Shown here: positions 1 to 8,259 of the stretch, one piece after another
How the letters are laid out: each line of letters opens with the position of its first letter
Position numbering within the stretch: position 1 is the first letter of the stretch
Assembly (NCBI RefSeq): GCF_021729865.1
Contig: NZ_CP063400.1
Location: 2,108,001-2,172,000, forward strand
Direction of reading: 5' to 3'
DNA length: 64,000 nt
Source: Hydrogenophaga sp. SL48
Lineage (GTDB): Bacteria; Pseudomonadota; Gammaproteobacteria; Burkholderiales; Burkholderiaceae_C
The notes under the pieces: generated by a model
Seen by the model: the letters and a program-made list of their open reading frames with translations, nothing else
Told to the model about the DNA's origin: nothing
Databases searched by the model: none
Made by a program: the position numbers and the translations under genes

Positions 1-469
1 CAAAGAAGGTCCGCGCGTTGTCGCGACCGCCTTCGCGCAGGCATTGCCAGAGACAACGGCTGTCCGCCACCGCCGCCGTGCCGCGCAACAGCAGCTGCGG
101 GTCTTCCTGCTGCTCGCCAGAAAACAGGGCCAGCCACTGACCCTGCCGGCGCGCCAGCGAGGTCGCCTGCTCCACCACATACGCCCAGTCGGCCGGCGAC
201 CCGAGGTGGTCGATCACGACCACCCGCGCGTGGCGCAACACGTCGTCCACGTACATGTCCATCGACGCCGGCTGGCGCAGCCACATCAGGTTGGCCAGGC
301 GCACGGTCGGGAAGTCGGGCGGCAGCGCCGCCACCGCGTCGGCCAGCAGCGACAGCGTGGTGTCGGCCACGGTGAGCACCACGATGTCGCCCGGCGTCTG
401 CGACACGCGCACCACGCCCTGGCCACCGTCTTCCACATGGCCGCCGGGTCGGGTCGAGAGCAGGTGCAT
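1..469 (-). CDS. cobN: CobN, cobaltochelatase large subunit (N-terminal part only)
   Basis: The reading frame opens with MHLLSTRPGG at 469 and stays open to the window edge, so only about the first 156 residues are visible. The pattern (MHLL start, then a PGDIVVLTVAD segment and later LANLMWLRQPASMDMYVDDVL) matches the N terminus of the large subunit of aerobic cobaltochelatase. That enzyme inserts Co2+ into hydrogenobyrinic acid a,c-diamide, using ATP, together with CobS and CobT. The gene begins 22 bp after the cobW stop, and cobW-cobN adjacency is common. CobS and CobT are not in the window. The catalytic part cannot be judged because it lies outside. Confidence 0.85.
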   Translation of the reverse strand, partial: MHLLSTRPGGHVEDGGQGVVRVSQTPGDIVVLTVADTTLSLLADAVAALPPDFPTVRLANLMWLRQPASMDMYVDDVLRHARVVVIDHLGSPADWAYVVEQATSLARRQGQWLALFSGEQQEDPQLLLRGTAAVADSRCLWQCLREGGRDNARTFF

Positions 470-491
470 GCATGGCTCCGTGAACGGGTGA

Positions 492-1538
492 TCAGGCCAG
501 CGCGGCCTGGAGCTCGGCCCGCAGGCCGGCGGCGTCGAGGTGGTCGCCGATCAGCACCAGGCGGGTCGCGCGCGGCTCGTCGGCGCGCCAGGCGCGGTCG
601 AAGTGGCTGTCAAAGCGCTGGCCCACGCCCTGCACCACCAGGCGCATGGCGGCACCGGGCAGCGCCACAAAGCCCTTGACGCGGTAGATTTGATGGCGCT
701 GCACCAGCGCCTTCAGCGCCGCGATCAGCCTGGCGCGGTCGGTCACGTCCAGCCCCATCGACACCGAGTCGAAGGCGTCGTGGTCATGGTCTTCTTCCTC
801 GTCGTGGTGGGTCTTGCGATCGTCGATCACGTCTTCCACCGCGCGCTGCAGGCCCAGCAGCACGTCCAGCGGCACGTCGCCGTGCGACGCGCGCACCAGC
901 TTCACACCCGCAGGTGCCTCGGCGCGCACGGTGGCTTCCACGGCATCGAGCGCCGCCGGGTCCATGCCATCGACCTTGTGCACGATGACCAGATCGGCCG
1001 TGGCCAGCTGGTCCTCGAACAACTCGTGCAATGGGGACTCGTGGTCGAGGTTGTCGTCGGCGCGGCGCTGGGCGTCCACCGCCACCGGGTCGTCCGCAAA
1101 ATCACCGGCCGCCACCGCGGGCGCGTCCACCACGGTGACCACCGCGTCCACGGTGAAGGCGTTGCGCAGCGCGGGCCACTGAAACGCCTGCACCAGCGGC
1201 TTTGGGAGCGCCAGGCCCGAGGTCTCGATGACGAGGTGGTCGATCTGGTCGCGGCGGGCGGCGAGCTGTTCCATCACGGGCGCAAACTCTTCCTGCACGG
1301 TGCAGCACAGGCAGCCGTTGGCCAGCTCGAACAGCTGGCCGTTGTCGTCGCCGTTCTCATCGCAGCCGATGCCGCACCCGCGCAGCAGCTCGCCGTCAAT
1401 GCCCAGCTCGCCAAATTCATTGACGATGACCGCGATGCGACGACCCTGGGCGTTGGTGAGCAGCTTGCGCAGCAGCGTGGTTTTGCCACTGCCGAGAAAG
1501 CCGGTGACGATGGTGGCGGGAATTTTCTGGAGATTCAT
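492..1538 (-). CDS. cobW: CobW, G3E-family GTPase metallochaperone
   Basis: The protein has 348 residues. A P-loop (GFLGSGKTT) lies at residues 13-21 and the family metal-binding CLCC motif at 76-79. A His/Asp/Glu-rich stretch around residues 243-255 is typical of metal-handling G3E GTPases, and a CobW C-terminal domain follows. It probably delivers cobalt to the CobNST chelatase; the position directly upstream of cobN supports this. The gene sits between cobO and cobN in the same minus-strand series. Other COG0523 proteins handle zinc or nitrile-hydratase metals, but the context favours cobalt. Confidence 0.93.
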   Translation of the reverse strand: MNLQKIPATIVTGFLGSGKTTLLRKLLTNAQGRRIAVIVNEFGELGIDGELLRGCGIGCDENGDDNGQLFELANGCLCCTVQEEFAPVMEQLAARRDQIDHLVIETSGLALPKPLVQAFQWPALRNAFTVDAVVTVVDAPAVAAGDFADDPVAVDAQRRADDNLDHESPLHELFEDQLATADLVIVHKVDGMDPAALDAVEATVRAEAPAGVKLVRASHGDVPLDVLLGLQRAVEDVIDDRKTHHDEEEDHDHDAFDSVSMGLDVTDRARLIAALKALVQRHQIYRVKGFVALPGAAMRLVVQGVGQRFDSHFDRAWRADEPRATRLVLIGDHLDAAGLRAELQAALA

Positions 1539-1592
1539 GATCGGTCGGTTAAAGGATTGGGGCCACGGTGGGCGAAGGGCGTGGCGACGGGC

Positions 1593-2162
1593 TCAGTCCT
1601 CGATCCCGCGCTGCGCCGGCACACCGGCGTTGAAGTGGTGTTTGATCAGCGTCATCTCGGTCACCGTGTCGGCCAGTTCGACCAGCTCGGCCGGCGCGTT
1701 GCGGCCGGTCAGCACCACGGTCACCGATGCGGGGCGCTCGCGCAGGCAGGTCAGCACCGTGTCCAGCGAGATCCAGCCGTAGCGCAGCGGATACATGATT
1801 TCGTCGAGCACCACCATGAAGTGCTCGCCGGCGCGGATGGTGGCGTCGGCCTTGGCCCAGCCGGCCTGCGCCAGTTCGGCCGAATGGTCGAGGTCGCGGC
1901 TTTTCCAGCTGAAGCCGTCGCCCAGCCCCTCGATGGGAATGCCCAGCTGCTCAAACAGCCGGTGCTCGCCGAACCGGGCCGTCGGCACCTTCATGAACTG
2001 GTAGACCTTGACCTTCTTGCCCCGCCCGTGGGCGCGCAGCGCCAGGCCGAAGGCGGCCGTGCTCTTGCCCTTGCCGTGGCCGGTGTGGACCATCACCAGC
2101 CCACGGCGCTCGCCCTGGGGTTTGGGGGTGTCGCGGAGGACCGGGGGTGTTTCAATGTGCAT
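1593..2162 (-). CDS. cobO: Cob(I)yrinic acid a,c-diamide adenosyltransferase
   Basis: CobO/BtuR-type adenosyltransferase of 189 residues. It transfers the 5'-deoxyadenosyl group of ATP to the reduced cobalt of the corrinoid. A P-loop-like motif (TGHGKGKST) lies near residues 27-35, and the family segments YQFMKV and VLDEIMYPLRYGW are present. I chose the ATG at 2162 (MHIETPP) rather than the longer frame back to 2267, because the extension is out of character and runs through cobF. The chosen start overlaps the cobF 3' end by 11 bp, in keeping with the coupled gene order. Confidence 0.93.
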   Translation of the reverse strand: MHIETPPVLRDTPKPQGERRGLVMVHTGHGKGKSTAAFGLALRAHGRGKKVKVYQFMKVPTARFGEHRLFEQLGIPIEGLGDGFSWKSRDLDHSAELAQAGWAKADATIRAGEHFMVVLDEIMYPLRYGWISLDTVLTCLRERPASVTVVLTGRNAPAELVELADTVTEMTLIKHHFNAGVPAQRGIED

Positions 2163-2934
2163 GGTGTGATCCGTTGACGTTCGCTCGCTTGAGCAGGTAG
2201 GTGTCCATGATCCAGCCGTGTCGGGCCCGCGCCTGTTCCCGCTCGCGCAGGATCTGCGGCCCCACATCGGCCAGGCGGCCGCTGATGCACAGCTGGTCCG
2301 GCATGCCCAGGAAGGCGCCCCACCAGATGTGCAGGCCCTGAGGGTCCAGGGTCTGGAAGGCGCATTGCCCGTCCAGCATCACCGCCACGGTGTCGGCGCT
2401 GTCGGGCCAGCCGCGCTCGCGCAGCTGCCGCCCGGTGGTGATGAGCACCGGCGCGTTGATGTCGTTGAGCGGGATGGCGTGTGCCGCCGTGAGGGCCTGC
2501 AGCGCGGTGATGCCCGGCACCACGGTCGTGGTCAGTTCGGTGTGGGTGGCCAGCCGCCGGGCGATGCGCAAGGTGCTGTCGTACAGCGACGGGTCGCCCC
2601 AGACCAGCAGGGCCACGCGGCCGCCCTCGGGCAGGTGCTGCTCGATGGTGGCCAGCCAGATGGCCGCCGTCGCGTCGTGCCAGCGGTCGACCGCACCCCG
2701 GTAGTCGGCCTCGGCGCCCTCGCGCACCGGCATGTCGAAGGTGGCGACCAGCGCTTCGCCGTGGGTGATCAGCTCGCGGCACAGCTGCAGGCGCAGGTCG
2801 GCCAAATCGGCCTTGTCTTCACCTTTGAGCGGGACCAGGACCAGCTGCGCCCGGTTGAGCACCGCGACTCCCTGGCGGGTGATGTGGTCGGGGTGGCCGG
2901 TGCCGATGCCGATCAGGCTCAGTTCAATCTTCAT
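2152..2934 (-). CDS. cobF: Precorrin-6A synthase (deacetylating)
   Basis: SAM-dependent tetrapyrrole methylase of 260 residues. It methylates C-1 of precorrin-5 with loss of acetate, giving precorrin-6A, a step found only in the aerobic pathway. The N terminus [17 protein letters not shown] is the CobF form of the glycine-rich methylase start, and the family segment [15 protein letters not shown] follows in the middle. The start codon overlaps the cobM stop as ATGA at 2931-2934. Its presence, with CobG, is strong evidence that this organism uses the oxygen-dependent route. Confidence 0.95.
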   Translation of the reverse strand: MKIELSLIGIGTGHPDHITRQGVAVLNRAQLVLVPLKGEDKADLADLRLQLCRELITHGEALVATFDMPVREGAEADYRGAVDRWHDATAAIWLATIEQHLPEGGRVALLVWGDPSLYDSTLRIARRLATHTELTTTVVPGITALQALTAAHAIPLNDINAPVLITTGRQLRERGWPDSADTVAVMLDGQCAFQTLDPQGLHIWWGAFLGMPDQLCISGRLADVGPQILREREQARARHGWIMDTYLLKRANVNGSHHAH

Positions 2935-3716
2935 TCGGCACCTGCGGGAAAGCGGGGCTCGGCGCCGAGCGGGCGGTAGCGGCGGTCGTGGTCGGCCGCG
3001 TAGAGGCGGCTGTGGCCGAAGTCCTGCGCGCCGAGGTTGCGCCCGACAAGGATGAGCGCGGTGCGGTCGATGCCTTCGCCGATGGCCGCCTCGATGGCCG
3101 ACAGACTGGCCCGCACCACGCGTTCATCGGGCCAGCTGGCGCGCCAGACCACGGCCACCGGGCAGTCGGCCCCGTAATGGGGCAACAGGTCTTGCACCAC
3201 CTGGGGCAGCACATGGACAGACAGATGGATCGCCAGCGTGGCGCCGGTGCGCGCGAACTGCGCCAGGGCCTCGCCTTCGGGCACGGGCGATGCGCGCCCG
3301 CTGGTGCGCGTGAGCACCACCGACTGGCTCATGCCGGGCAGCGTCAGCTCGCAGCCCAGTGTGGCGGCCGCCGCCGCGAACGACGGCACCCCCGGCGTGA
3401 CCGTGAAGGGGATGCCCGCTTCGCGCAAGGCGCGCAGCTGTTCGCCCATGGCCGACCACACCGACAGGTCGCCGGAATGCAGGCGCGCCACGTCCTGTCC
3501 CTGGTCGTGTGCGGAGCGCAGCGCCTGCACGATCTGCTCCAGCGACAAGGGCGCGGTGTTGACGATGCGCGCGCCCGGCGGACAGTGCGCCAGCACGCCC
3601 TCGGGCACCAGCGAACCGGCGTACAGACACACCGGGCTGGCGGCGATCAGGTCGCGTCCGCGCAAGGTGAGCAGGTCGGGGGCACCGGGGCCGGCGCCGA
3701 TGAAATGGACGGTCAT
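2931..3716 (-). CDS. cobM: Precorrin-4 C11-methyltransferase
   Basis: Tetrapyrrole methylase of 261 residues that makes precorrin-5 from precorrin-4 with SAM. Characteristic segments are [17 protein letters not shown] at the N terminus, CLYAGSLVP, the [16 protein letters not shown] substrate loop and [13 protein letters not shown]. The ATG overlaps the cobE stop as ATGA at 3713-3716, and the 3' end overlaps cobF in the same way, so three methylation-branch genes are translationally coupled. Confidence 0.95.
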   Translation of the reverse strand: MTVHFIGAGPGAPDLLTLRGRDLIAASPVCLYAGSLVPEGVLAHCPPGARIVNTAPLSLEQIVQALRSAHDQGQDVARLHSGDLSVWSAMGEQLRALREAGIPFTVTPGVPSFAAAAATLGCELTLPGMSQSVVLTRTSGRASPVPEGEALAQFARTGATLAIHLSVHVLPQVVQDLLPHYGADCPVAVVWRASWPDERVVRASLSAIEAAIGEGIDRTALILVGRNLGAQDFGHSRLYAADHDRRYRPLGAEPRFPAGAE

Positions 3717-4120
3717 GTGACAGGAGGTTCAGAAAGGTTCAGGGCGATGGCGGCGGTGGCGCTGCCGTCGGCGCTGATGTGGCGGGATGCGGCGAGCACG
3801 GCGCCCTGCCCCGCGGCCGCCAGGGCGGCGGCTTCGGCCAGGCTGTGTGATCCATAGCGCGCGGGCACGCGGTCGCGGGGCGGCAGGTCTTGCGCCGCCA
3901 GCAGCGCCAGCGGCACGGCGTGCACCGGCAAGCCCTGTTCGGCCGCCAGTTGCACGAAGGCGGGGTGGTGGCACTTGTCTTCGGCGGTGGCCAGGGCCCG
4001 GAGCACCACGGGCGCCCGCTGCCCGCGTTCGGCCGCGCGCACCGCCTGCGCCAGCACCTGCTGCAGCGCCTGGCACGTGGTCTGCCCGCGAAAGCCCAGT
4101 CCGGCAACCATGGTCGTCAC
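3713..4120 (-). CDS. cobE: CobE, cobalamin biosynthesis protein (CbiG C-terminal-like)
   Basis: Small protein of about 135 residues with [11 protein letters not shown] near the start and [18 protein letters not shown] in the middle, the pattern of CobE and of the C-terminal domain of CbiG. Its role is not firmly established; it is found with the aerobic corrin-ring methylases. I favour the GTG at 4120: it overlaps the cobL stop as GTGA and has a GGAG Shine-Dalgarno nine bases upstream. The in-frame ATG at 4111 has no ribosome-binding site, and the longer frame to 4162 would lie inside cobL. Confidence 0.85.
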   Translation of the reverse strand: MTTMVAGLGFRGQTTCQALQQVLAQAVRAAERGQRAPVVLRALATAEDKCHHPAFVQLAAEQGLPVHAVPLALLAAQDLPPRDRVPARYGSHSLAEAAALAAAGQGAVLAASRHISADGSATAAIALNLSEPPVT

Positions 4121-5301
4121 AGCACCACGCTCCACTGCACCACCGGGCGCGCCGGCTGCCAACCCCGCATGCGGCCCAGCGGCTGCGCCTGTGCAAGGGC
4201 CACCTGCAGGAGTTCGCCGCCGTGGCGGGCATGCAGTTGCAGCAGCAAGGCCTCGGTGTCCAGCGTCACGCTGTTGACCACCAGGCGCACACCCGGCCCC
4301 ACCGCGGCGGTGATGGCGTCAAAGAGACCGCCGTCAAACCCGCCCCCGACGAACACCGCGTCGGGCGCGGGCAGCGCGGCCAGGCAGTCCCGGGAAGCCC
4401 CGGTGCGCACGCTCAGCCGGTGCGACACACCAAACCGTTCGGCGTTCTGCCGGATGTGGTCCGCGCGGCCGGTCCGCTGCTCCACGGCATGCGCGCAGCC
4501 CCCCGCCAGACACCATTCCACCGCAATGGAGCCGGAACCCGCGCCCAGATCCCACAGGCATTCACCCGGGCGCGGTGCCAGGGCGCGCAGGGTCAGCGCC
4601 CGGATCGGCGACTTGGTGATCTGCCCGTCGTGGACAAACAGCTCGTCGGGCAGCCCGCTGGTGGCGGGCAGGCCCGGCGGTCCGCTGTGCAGATCCAGGG
4701 CCAGCGCCAGCGGGGCCTGCAGATCGGGCAGGTCCGGCGTCGCCAGCCGGAACGGACGCACGCGCTCACGCGGGCCGCCCAGCCGCTCCAGCGCCCAGCC
4801 GCTCGCGGCCCCGAAACCGTGACCGCTGACCAAGGCCGCCAGCGCCTGCAGGGCCTCGCCGTCGCGCACCAGACAGATCAGCCGCTGACCGCGCCGCAGC
4901 CAGGGGCGGACGGCCCCCAGCGGTGTGGCGTGCAGCCCCAGACACTGAACACCCTCCAGCCGCCAGCCCAGGGTGGCGGCGGCACGGGAGAAGGTCGAGG
5001 GCGCGGGGTCCGCCGTCCATTCCCCGGGTTGCAGGTGCTGGCAGAGGCGGCCGCCGGCGCCGAACCAGAAAGGGTCTCCCGACGCAAGCACCACCACCGG
5101 CTGACCGCGCAGCGCCAGCACCGGCTGAAGGTCGAACGGCACGTCCCAGGCCGTGCCGCGCTCGGCCACCTGCGCCAGCGCCAGGTGGCGCGGTGCGCCG
5201 AAGATGTGGCGGGCGCTGGCCAGCACGGCGCGGCTAACATCGTTCAGTCCTGCCAACCCGTCCTCTCCCACGCCAATGATCGACAACCAGGGCTCAGCCA
5301 T
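4117..5301 (-). CDS. cobL: Precorrin-6B C5,15-methyltransferase (decarboxylating)
   Basis: Bifunctional enzyme of 394 residues that methylates C5 and C15 of precorrin-6B and decarboxylates the C12 acetate. The N-terminal half is the CbiE-like tetrapyrrole methylase (LSIIGVGEDGL, ASGDPFWFGAGG). The C-terminal half is the CbiT-like Rossmann methylase with the SAM motif LWDLGAGSGSIAVEW. Start at ATG 5301: AGGAGG lies nine bases upstream, whereas the frame to 5331 adds ten uncharacteristic residues. This start codon overlaps the start codon of divergent cobK. Confidence 0.94.
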   Translation of the reverse strand: MAEPWLSIIGVGEDGLAGLNDVSRAVLASARHIFGAPRHLALAQVAERGTAWDVPFDLQPVLALRGQPVVVLASGDPFWFGAGGRLCQHLQPGEWTADPAPSTFSRAAATLGWRLEGVQCLGLHATPLGAVRPWLRRGQRLICLVRDGEALQALAALVSGHGFGAASGWALERLGGPRERVRPFRLATPDLPDLQAPLALALDLHSGPPGLPATSGLPDELFVHDGQITKSPIRALTLRALAPRPGECLWDLGAGSGSIAVEWCLAGGCAHAVEQRTGRADHIRQNAERFGVSHRLSVRTGASRDCLAALPAPDAVFVGGGFDGGLFDAITAAVGPGVRLVVNSVTLDTEALLLQLHARHGGELLQVALAQAQPLGRMRGWQPARPVVQWSVVL

Positions 5302-6058
5302 GATGCGTGTCCTCCTGCTGGGTGGCACCACCGAGGCCAGCCGGCTGGCGCAGGCCCTGGCCGGTGCCGGCGTGCAAGCCGTGTTTTCCTACGCCGGCCG
5401 CACCGATGCCCCGCTCGCGCAACCCCTGCCCACTCGGGTGGGCGGCTTTGGCGGTGTCGAAGGCCTGCGCGACCACCTGCGGGCCGAGGCCATCACCCAT
5501 GTGATCGACGCCACCCACCCCTTTGCCGCCCAGATGAGCCGGCATGCGGTGCAGGCCTGTGGCGAGCTGGCGCTGCCCCTGCTGGCGCTGGAGCGCCCGG
5601 CCTGGCAGGCCCAGACCGGTGACCGCTGGCAGCACGTCCCCGATCTGGCGGCCGCCGTGGCGGCACTGCCGGCCAGCCCGGCGCGGGTGTTCCTGGCGAT
5701 TGGCCGGCAGCATGTGCAGCCTTTCCTTGAAGACACCCAACACTGGTACCTGCTGCGCCTGGTGGACCCTGGCTTCGAGCTGCCCGAGGAACGGGGCGCC
5801 GTGGTGATCGACCGCGGCCCGTTCACGCTGGACAACGACCTGGCCCTGATGCAGCGGCACCGCATCACCCACGTGGTGGCCAAGAACGCGGGCGGGCTTG
5901 GCGCGGCAGCCAAACTGGCGGCGGCCCGCGCACTGGGCTGCCCGGTCATCCTGATCGACCGGCCGAGCCTGCCCCACCGTCCCACCGTGGGCACGGTGCA
6001 GCAGGCCTTGGCATGGCTGGGCGTGGCGGCCGTTCATGAGGCTGAGCGCGGGGTGTAG
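5300..6058 (+). CDS. cobK: Precorrin-6A reductase
   Basis: NADPH-dependent reductase of 252 residues (or 251 from the second ATG at 5303) that turns precorrin-6A into precorrin-6B. The N-terminal LLLGGTTEASRLA, the segment THVIDATHPFAAQMS and the late THVVAKNAGG are CobK hallmarks. It is the only plus-strand gene in the B12 block. Its ATG overlaps the cobL start codon, and its last 25 bp overlap the 3' end of convergent cobJ. An AGGG at 5289-5292 can serve as ribosome-binding site. Its promoter must lie inside cobL. Confidence 0.94.
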   Translation: MMRVLLLGGTTEASRLAQALAGAGVQAVFSYAGRTDAPLAQPLPTRVGGFGGVEGLRDHLRAEAITHVIDATHPFAAQMSRHAVQACGELALPLLALERPAWQAQTGDRWQHVPDLAAAVAALPASPARVFLAIGRQHVQPFLEDTQHWYLLRLVDPGFELPEERGAVVIDRGPFTLDNDLALMQRHRITHVVAKNAGGLGAAAKLAAARALGCPVILIDRPSLPHRPTVGTVQQALAWLGVAAVHEAERGV

Positions 6059-6768
6059 ACGAAACGCCCCACGCAGCGCGTGGTGGAACTGCCCACGATG
6101 ACCAGGGTGCGCATGTCGGCCATCTCGGGCCGCGCATCGCACAGGGGCACGCACAGCAACTGCTCCTGCGGCGTGCTCACGGACCGGGCGAAGATCACCC
6201 AGCGCGTGGGTTCGCAGGTCTCGCGCAGCACCGCCAGCACCTGCTCGAAGGTGTGGGGCCGGCTGGCGGAGCGGGGGTTGTAGAAGGCCATGGCCATGTC
6301 GGCGCCCGCCGCCGCCCGCACGCGCCGGTCGATCAGCGACCAGGGCTTGAGGTTGTCGCTGAGGTTGATGACGCAGAAGTCGTGCCCCAGGGGCGCACCG
6401 GCCCGCGCGGCCGCGGCCAGCATGGCGGTGATGCCGGGCAGCACCCGCACGTCCAGCGCCTGCCAGTCGTCCCGCCCCTCCATGGCCTCGAACACGGCGG
6501 CGGCCATGGCGAACACCCCCGGGTCGCCCGAGGACACCACCACCACGCGCTCGCCTTGGGCGGCCAGCGCCAGCGCGGCGCGGGCCCGGTCCAGCTCTTC
6601 GCGGTTGTCGGACGGGTGCAAGCGCAGCCCGGGTCGGGCCACCACGCGGGCCACGTACGGGAGGTAGCCCAGCACATCGGTCGCCTCGGCCAGCGCCTGG
6701 CTGACGGCGGGCGTGACCATGGCGTCGTCGCCCGGCCCCAGGCCGGCAATGCAGAGCCAGCCGCTCAC
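6034..6768 (-). CDS. cobJ: Precorrin-3B C17-methyltransferase
   Basis: Tetrapyrrole methylase of about 244 residues that catalyses C17 methylation and ring contraction to precorrin-4. Motifs seen are LCIAGLGPGD at the N terminus, VVSSGDPGVFAMAAAV and MAFYNPRSASRP. I choose GTG 6768, which has a GGAGG eight bases upstream; a GTG at 6792 would add eight residues without a better ribosome-binding site. The 3' end overlaps convergent cobK by 25 bp. A 127 bp spacer separates it from cobI. Confidence 0.94.
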   Translation of the reverse strand: MSGWLCIAGLGPGDDAMVTPAVSQALAEATDVLGYLPYVARVVARPGLRLHPSDNREELDRARAALALAAQGERVVVVSSGDPGVFAMAAAVFEAMEGRDDWQALDVRVLPGITAMLAAAARAGAPLGHDFCVINLSDNLKPWSLIDRRVRAAAGADMAMAFYNPRSASRPHTFEQVLAVLRETCEPTRWVIFARSVSTPQEQLLCVPLCDARPEMADMRTLVIVGSSTTRCVGRFVYTPRSAS

Positions 6769-6895
6769 GGGACGATCCTCCGTGCTGCGCACTGCGGGGC
6801 TGAGCGCCTTCGGAGCGGCCGGGCGGCGCTCACGGGCGTACCTTCGCCCTGCGGGCTGCGGTGCGAGCTGGCTTGGGAATGGCTCGGCGCTGCGC
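6769..6895. other. Non-coding spacer in the cob operon
   Basis: This 127 bp GC-rich stretch between the cobI stop and the cobJ start is by far the longest internal gap on this side of the operon, where most neighbours overlap. It has no convincing ORF. It contains short inverted segments such as GCCCTGCGGGCTGC and resembles a dispersed intergenic repeat more than a promoter. The cobJ Shine-Dalgarno lies at its cobJ-proximal end. A processing or regulatory role is possible but not shown. Confidence 0.4.
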
Positions 6896-7627
6896 TCATT
6901 CGGCCACCTCCGGCCGCCGGCCCTGACCGTGCACCAGCACGATGGCGAAATACGGGCACACCTCGTCGGGCGTGTCGGCCAAGCGGCCGATCTGCTGCTG
7001 AGGCATGGTGCCGTGCTGCACCAGCCAGGCCTGGTCCAGCCGGCCCGCCCGCGCCAGCGCGCGCCGCACCCGCGGCAGGTTGCGGCCGGTCTTCATGACG
7101 GCGATGGCGTCGGCCGTCTGCATGCGCTCGACCAAGGTGTCTTCGGGCAGCGTGCCCATGAGCACCGTCATCACGTCATCGCCCCAGGTCATGGGTTGGC
7201 CGGTGGCCGACCAGCAACCCACCATGCCGGGGATGCCCGGCACCACCTCCACCTCGGCCCGCCCTTGCAGCCGGGTGTAGAGGTGCATGAAGGAGCCATA
7301 GAAAAACGGGTCGCCCTCGCACAGCACCACGATGTCCTGCTGACAGGCCAGGCCGGCCAGTCGCGCCGCCCAATCGTCGTAGAAGCGGGCCAGGCAGTGA
7401 ATGTAGGCCGGGCTGTCGAACGGCAGCTCGGTGGTGACCGGGTACTCCATGGCGTGCTCCGTCACACCGGGCGCCAGCAGCGTTTCCACCATCTTTCGGG
7501 CCTGGCCGGGTCGGCCCTTCTTGCGGAAGAAGGCCACGTGCTGCGCGGAGCGCACCAGCCGATCCGCGCGCACGCTCATCAGGTCGGGATCGCCGGGCCC
7601 GAGGCCGGCACAGATGATGCGGCCCAT
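6896..7627 (-). CDS. cobI: Precorrin-2 C20-methyltransferase
   Basis: Tetrapyrrole methylase of 243 residues that methylates precorrin-2 at C20 to give precorrin-3A. Diagnostic segments are ICAGLGPGDPDLMSVRA at the start, VLCEGDPFFYGSFMHLY and VVPGIPGMVGCWSATG. The ATG at 7627 shares one base with the cobH stop (TGATG). The longer frame to 8038 runs through cobH and is not real. It acts directly after CobA in the pathway. Confidence 0.95.
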   Translation of the reverse strand: MGRIICAGLGPGDPDLMSVRADRLVRSAQHVAFFRKKGRPGQARKMVETLLAPGVTEHAMEYPVTTELPFDSPAYIHCLARFYDDWAARLAGLACQQDIVVLCEGDPFFYGSFMHLYTRLQGRAEVEVVPGIPGMVGCWSATGQPMTWGDDVMTVLMGTLPEDTLVERMQTADAIAVMKTGRNLPRVRRALARAGRLDQAWLVQHGTMPQQQIGRLADTPDEVCPYFAIVLVHGQGRRPEVAE

Positions 7628-8259
7628 CAGATCTCCCGCTCGCTGGCCAGCGCATTGATGGCGGCCACCGTGATGGCCGAGCCGCCCAGGCGGCCGTGCA
7701 CCACCAGCGCGGGGGCCGCGTTCGAGGCCATCAGGGCCGTCTTCGACTCGGCCGCCCCCACGAAGCCCACCGGGCAGCCGATGATCGCGGCCGGTCGCGG
7801 GCAGTCCGGGTCCTGCAGCATGTTGAGCAGGTGGAACAGCGCCGTCGGGGCATTGCCGATGGCCACCACCGCACCGGCCAGGTGCGGGCGCCAGAGTTCC
7901 AGCGCGGCGGCGCTGCGGGTGGTTTCCAGCTGCTGCGCCAGCGCGGGGACCCGCGGGTCTTGAAGCGTGCACACCACCGGGTTGTCCGATGGCAGGCGTT
8001 GGCGGGTGATGCCCTCGCTGACCATGCGGGCGTCGCACAGGATGGGTGCGCCGTCCCGCAAGGCCTGGCGCGTGGCTTGCGCCATCCCCGGCGTGAACGC
8101 CACGTGCTGCTCCAGGCCCACCAGGCCGGCGGCATGGATCATGCGGACCACGGCCAGCTCTTCGACCGCCGAGAAACGGCTGAGGGTGGCCTCGCGCCGG
8201 ATGATCGCGAAAGATTGGCGGTAGATGGCGTCGCCATCCCGTTCATACACGTGCAGCAT
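7627..8259 (-). CDS. cobH: Precorrin-8X methylmutase
   Basis: Protein of 210 residues, the usual CobH length. It moves a methyl group from C11 to C12, giving hydrogenobyrinic acid. The family catalytic histidine lies in RMIHAAGLV, and downstream segments CDARMVSEGI, AIGNAPTALFHLL and GCPVGFVGAAESK are typical. The ATG at 8259 (MLHVYERDGDAIYRQSF) fits homologues; the frame to 8544 is spurious. It overlaps the cobG 3' end by 17 bp and shares one base with cobI. Confidence 0.95.
   Translation of the reverse strand: MLHVYERDGDAIYRQSFAIIRREATLSRFSAVEELAVVRMIHAAGLVGLEQHVAFTPGMAQATRQALRDGAPILCDARMVSEGITRQRLPSDNPVVCTLQDPRVPALAQQLETTRSAAALELWRPHLAGAVVAIGNAPTALFHLLNMLQDPDCPRPAAIIGCPVGFVGAAESKTALMASNAAPALVVHGRLGGSAITVAAINALASEREI

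Noticed and set aside
540..2177. 545-residue plus-strand frame opposite cobW and cobO
   Set aside because: Antisense shadow of two well-supported genes, His/Gln/Arg-rich.
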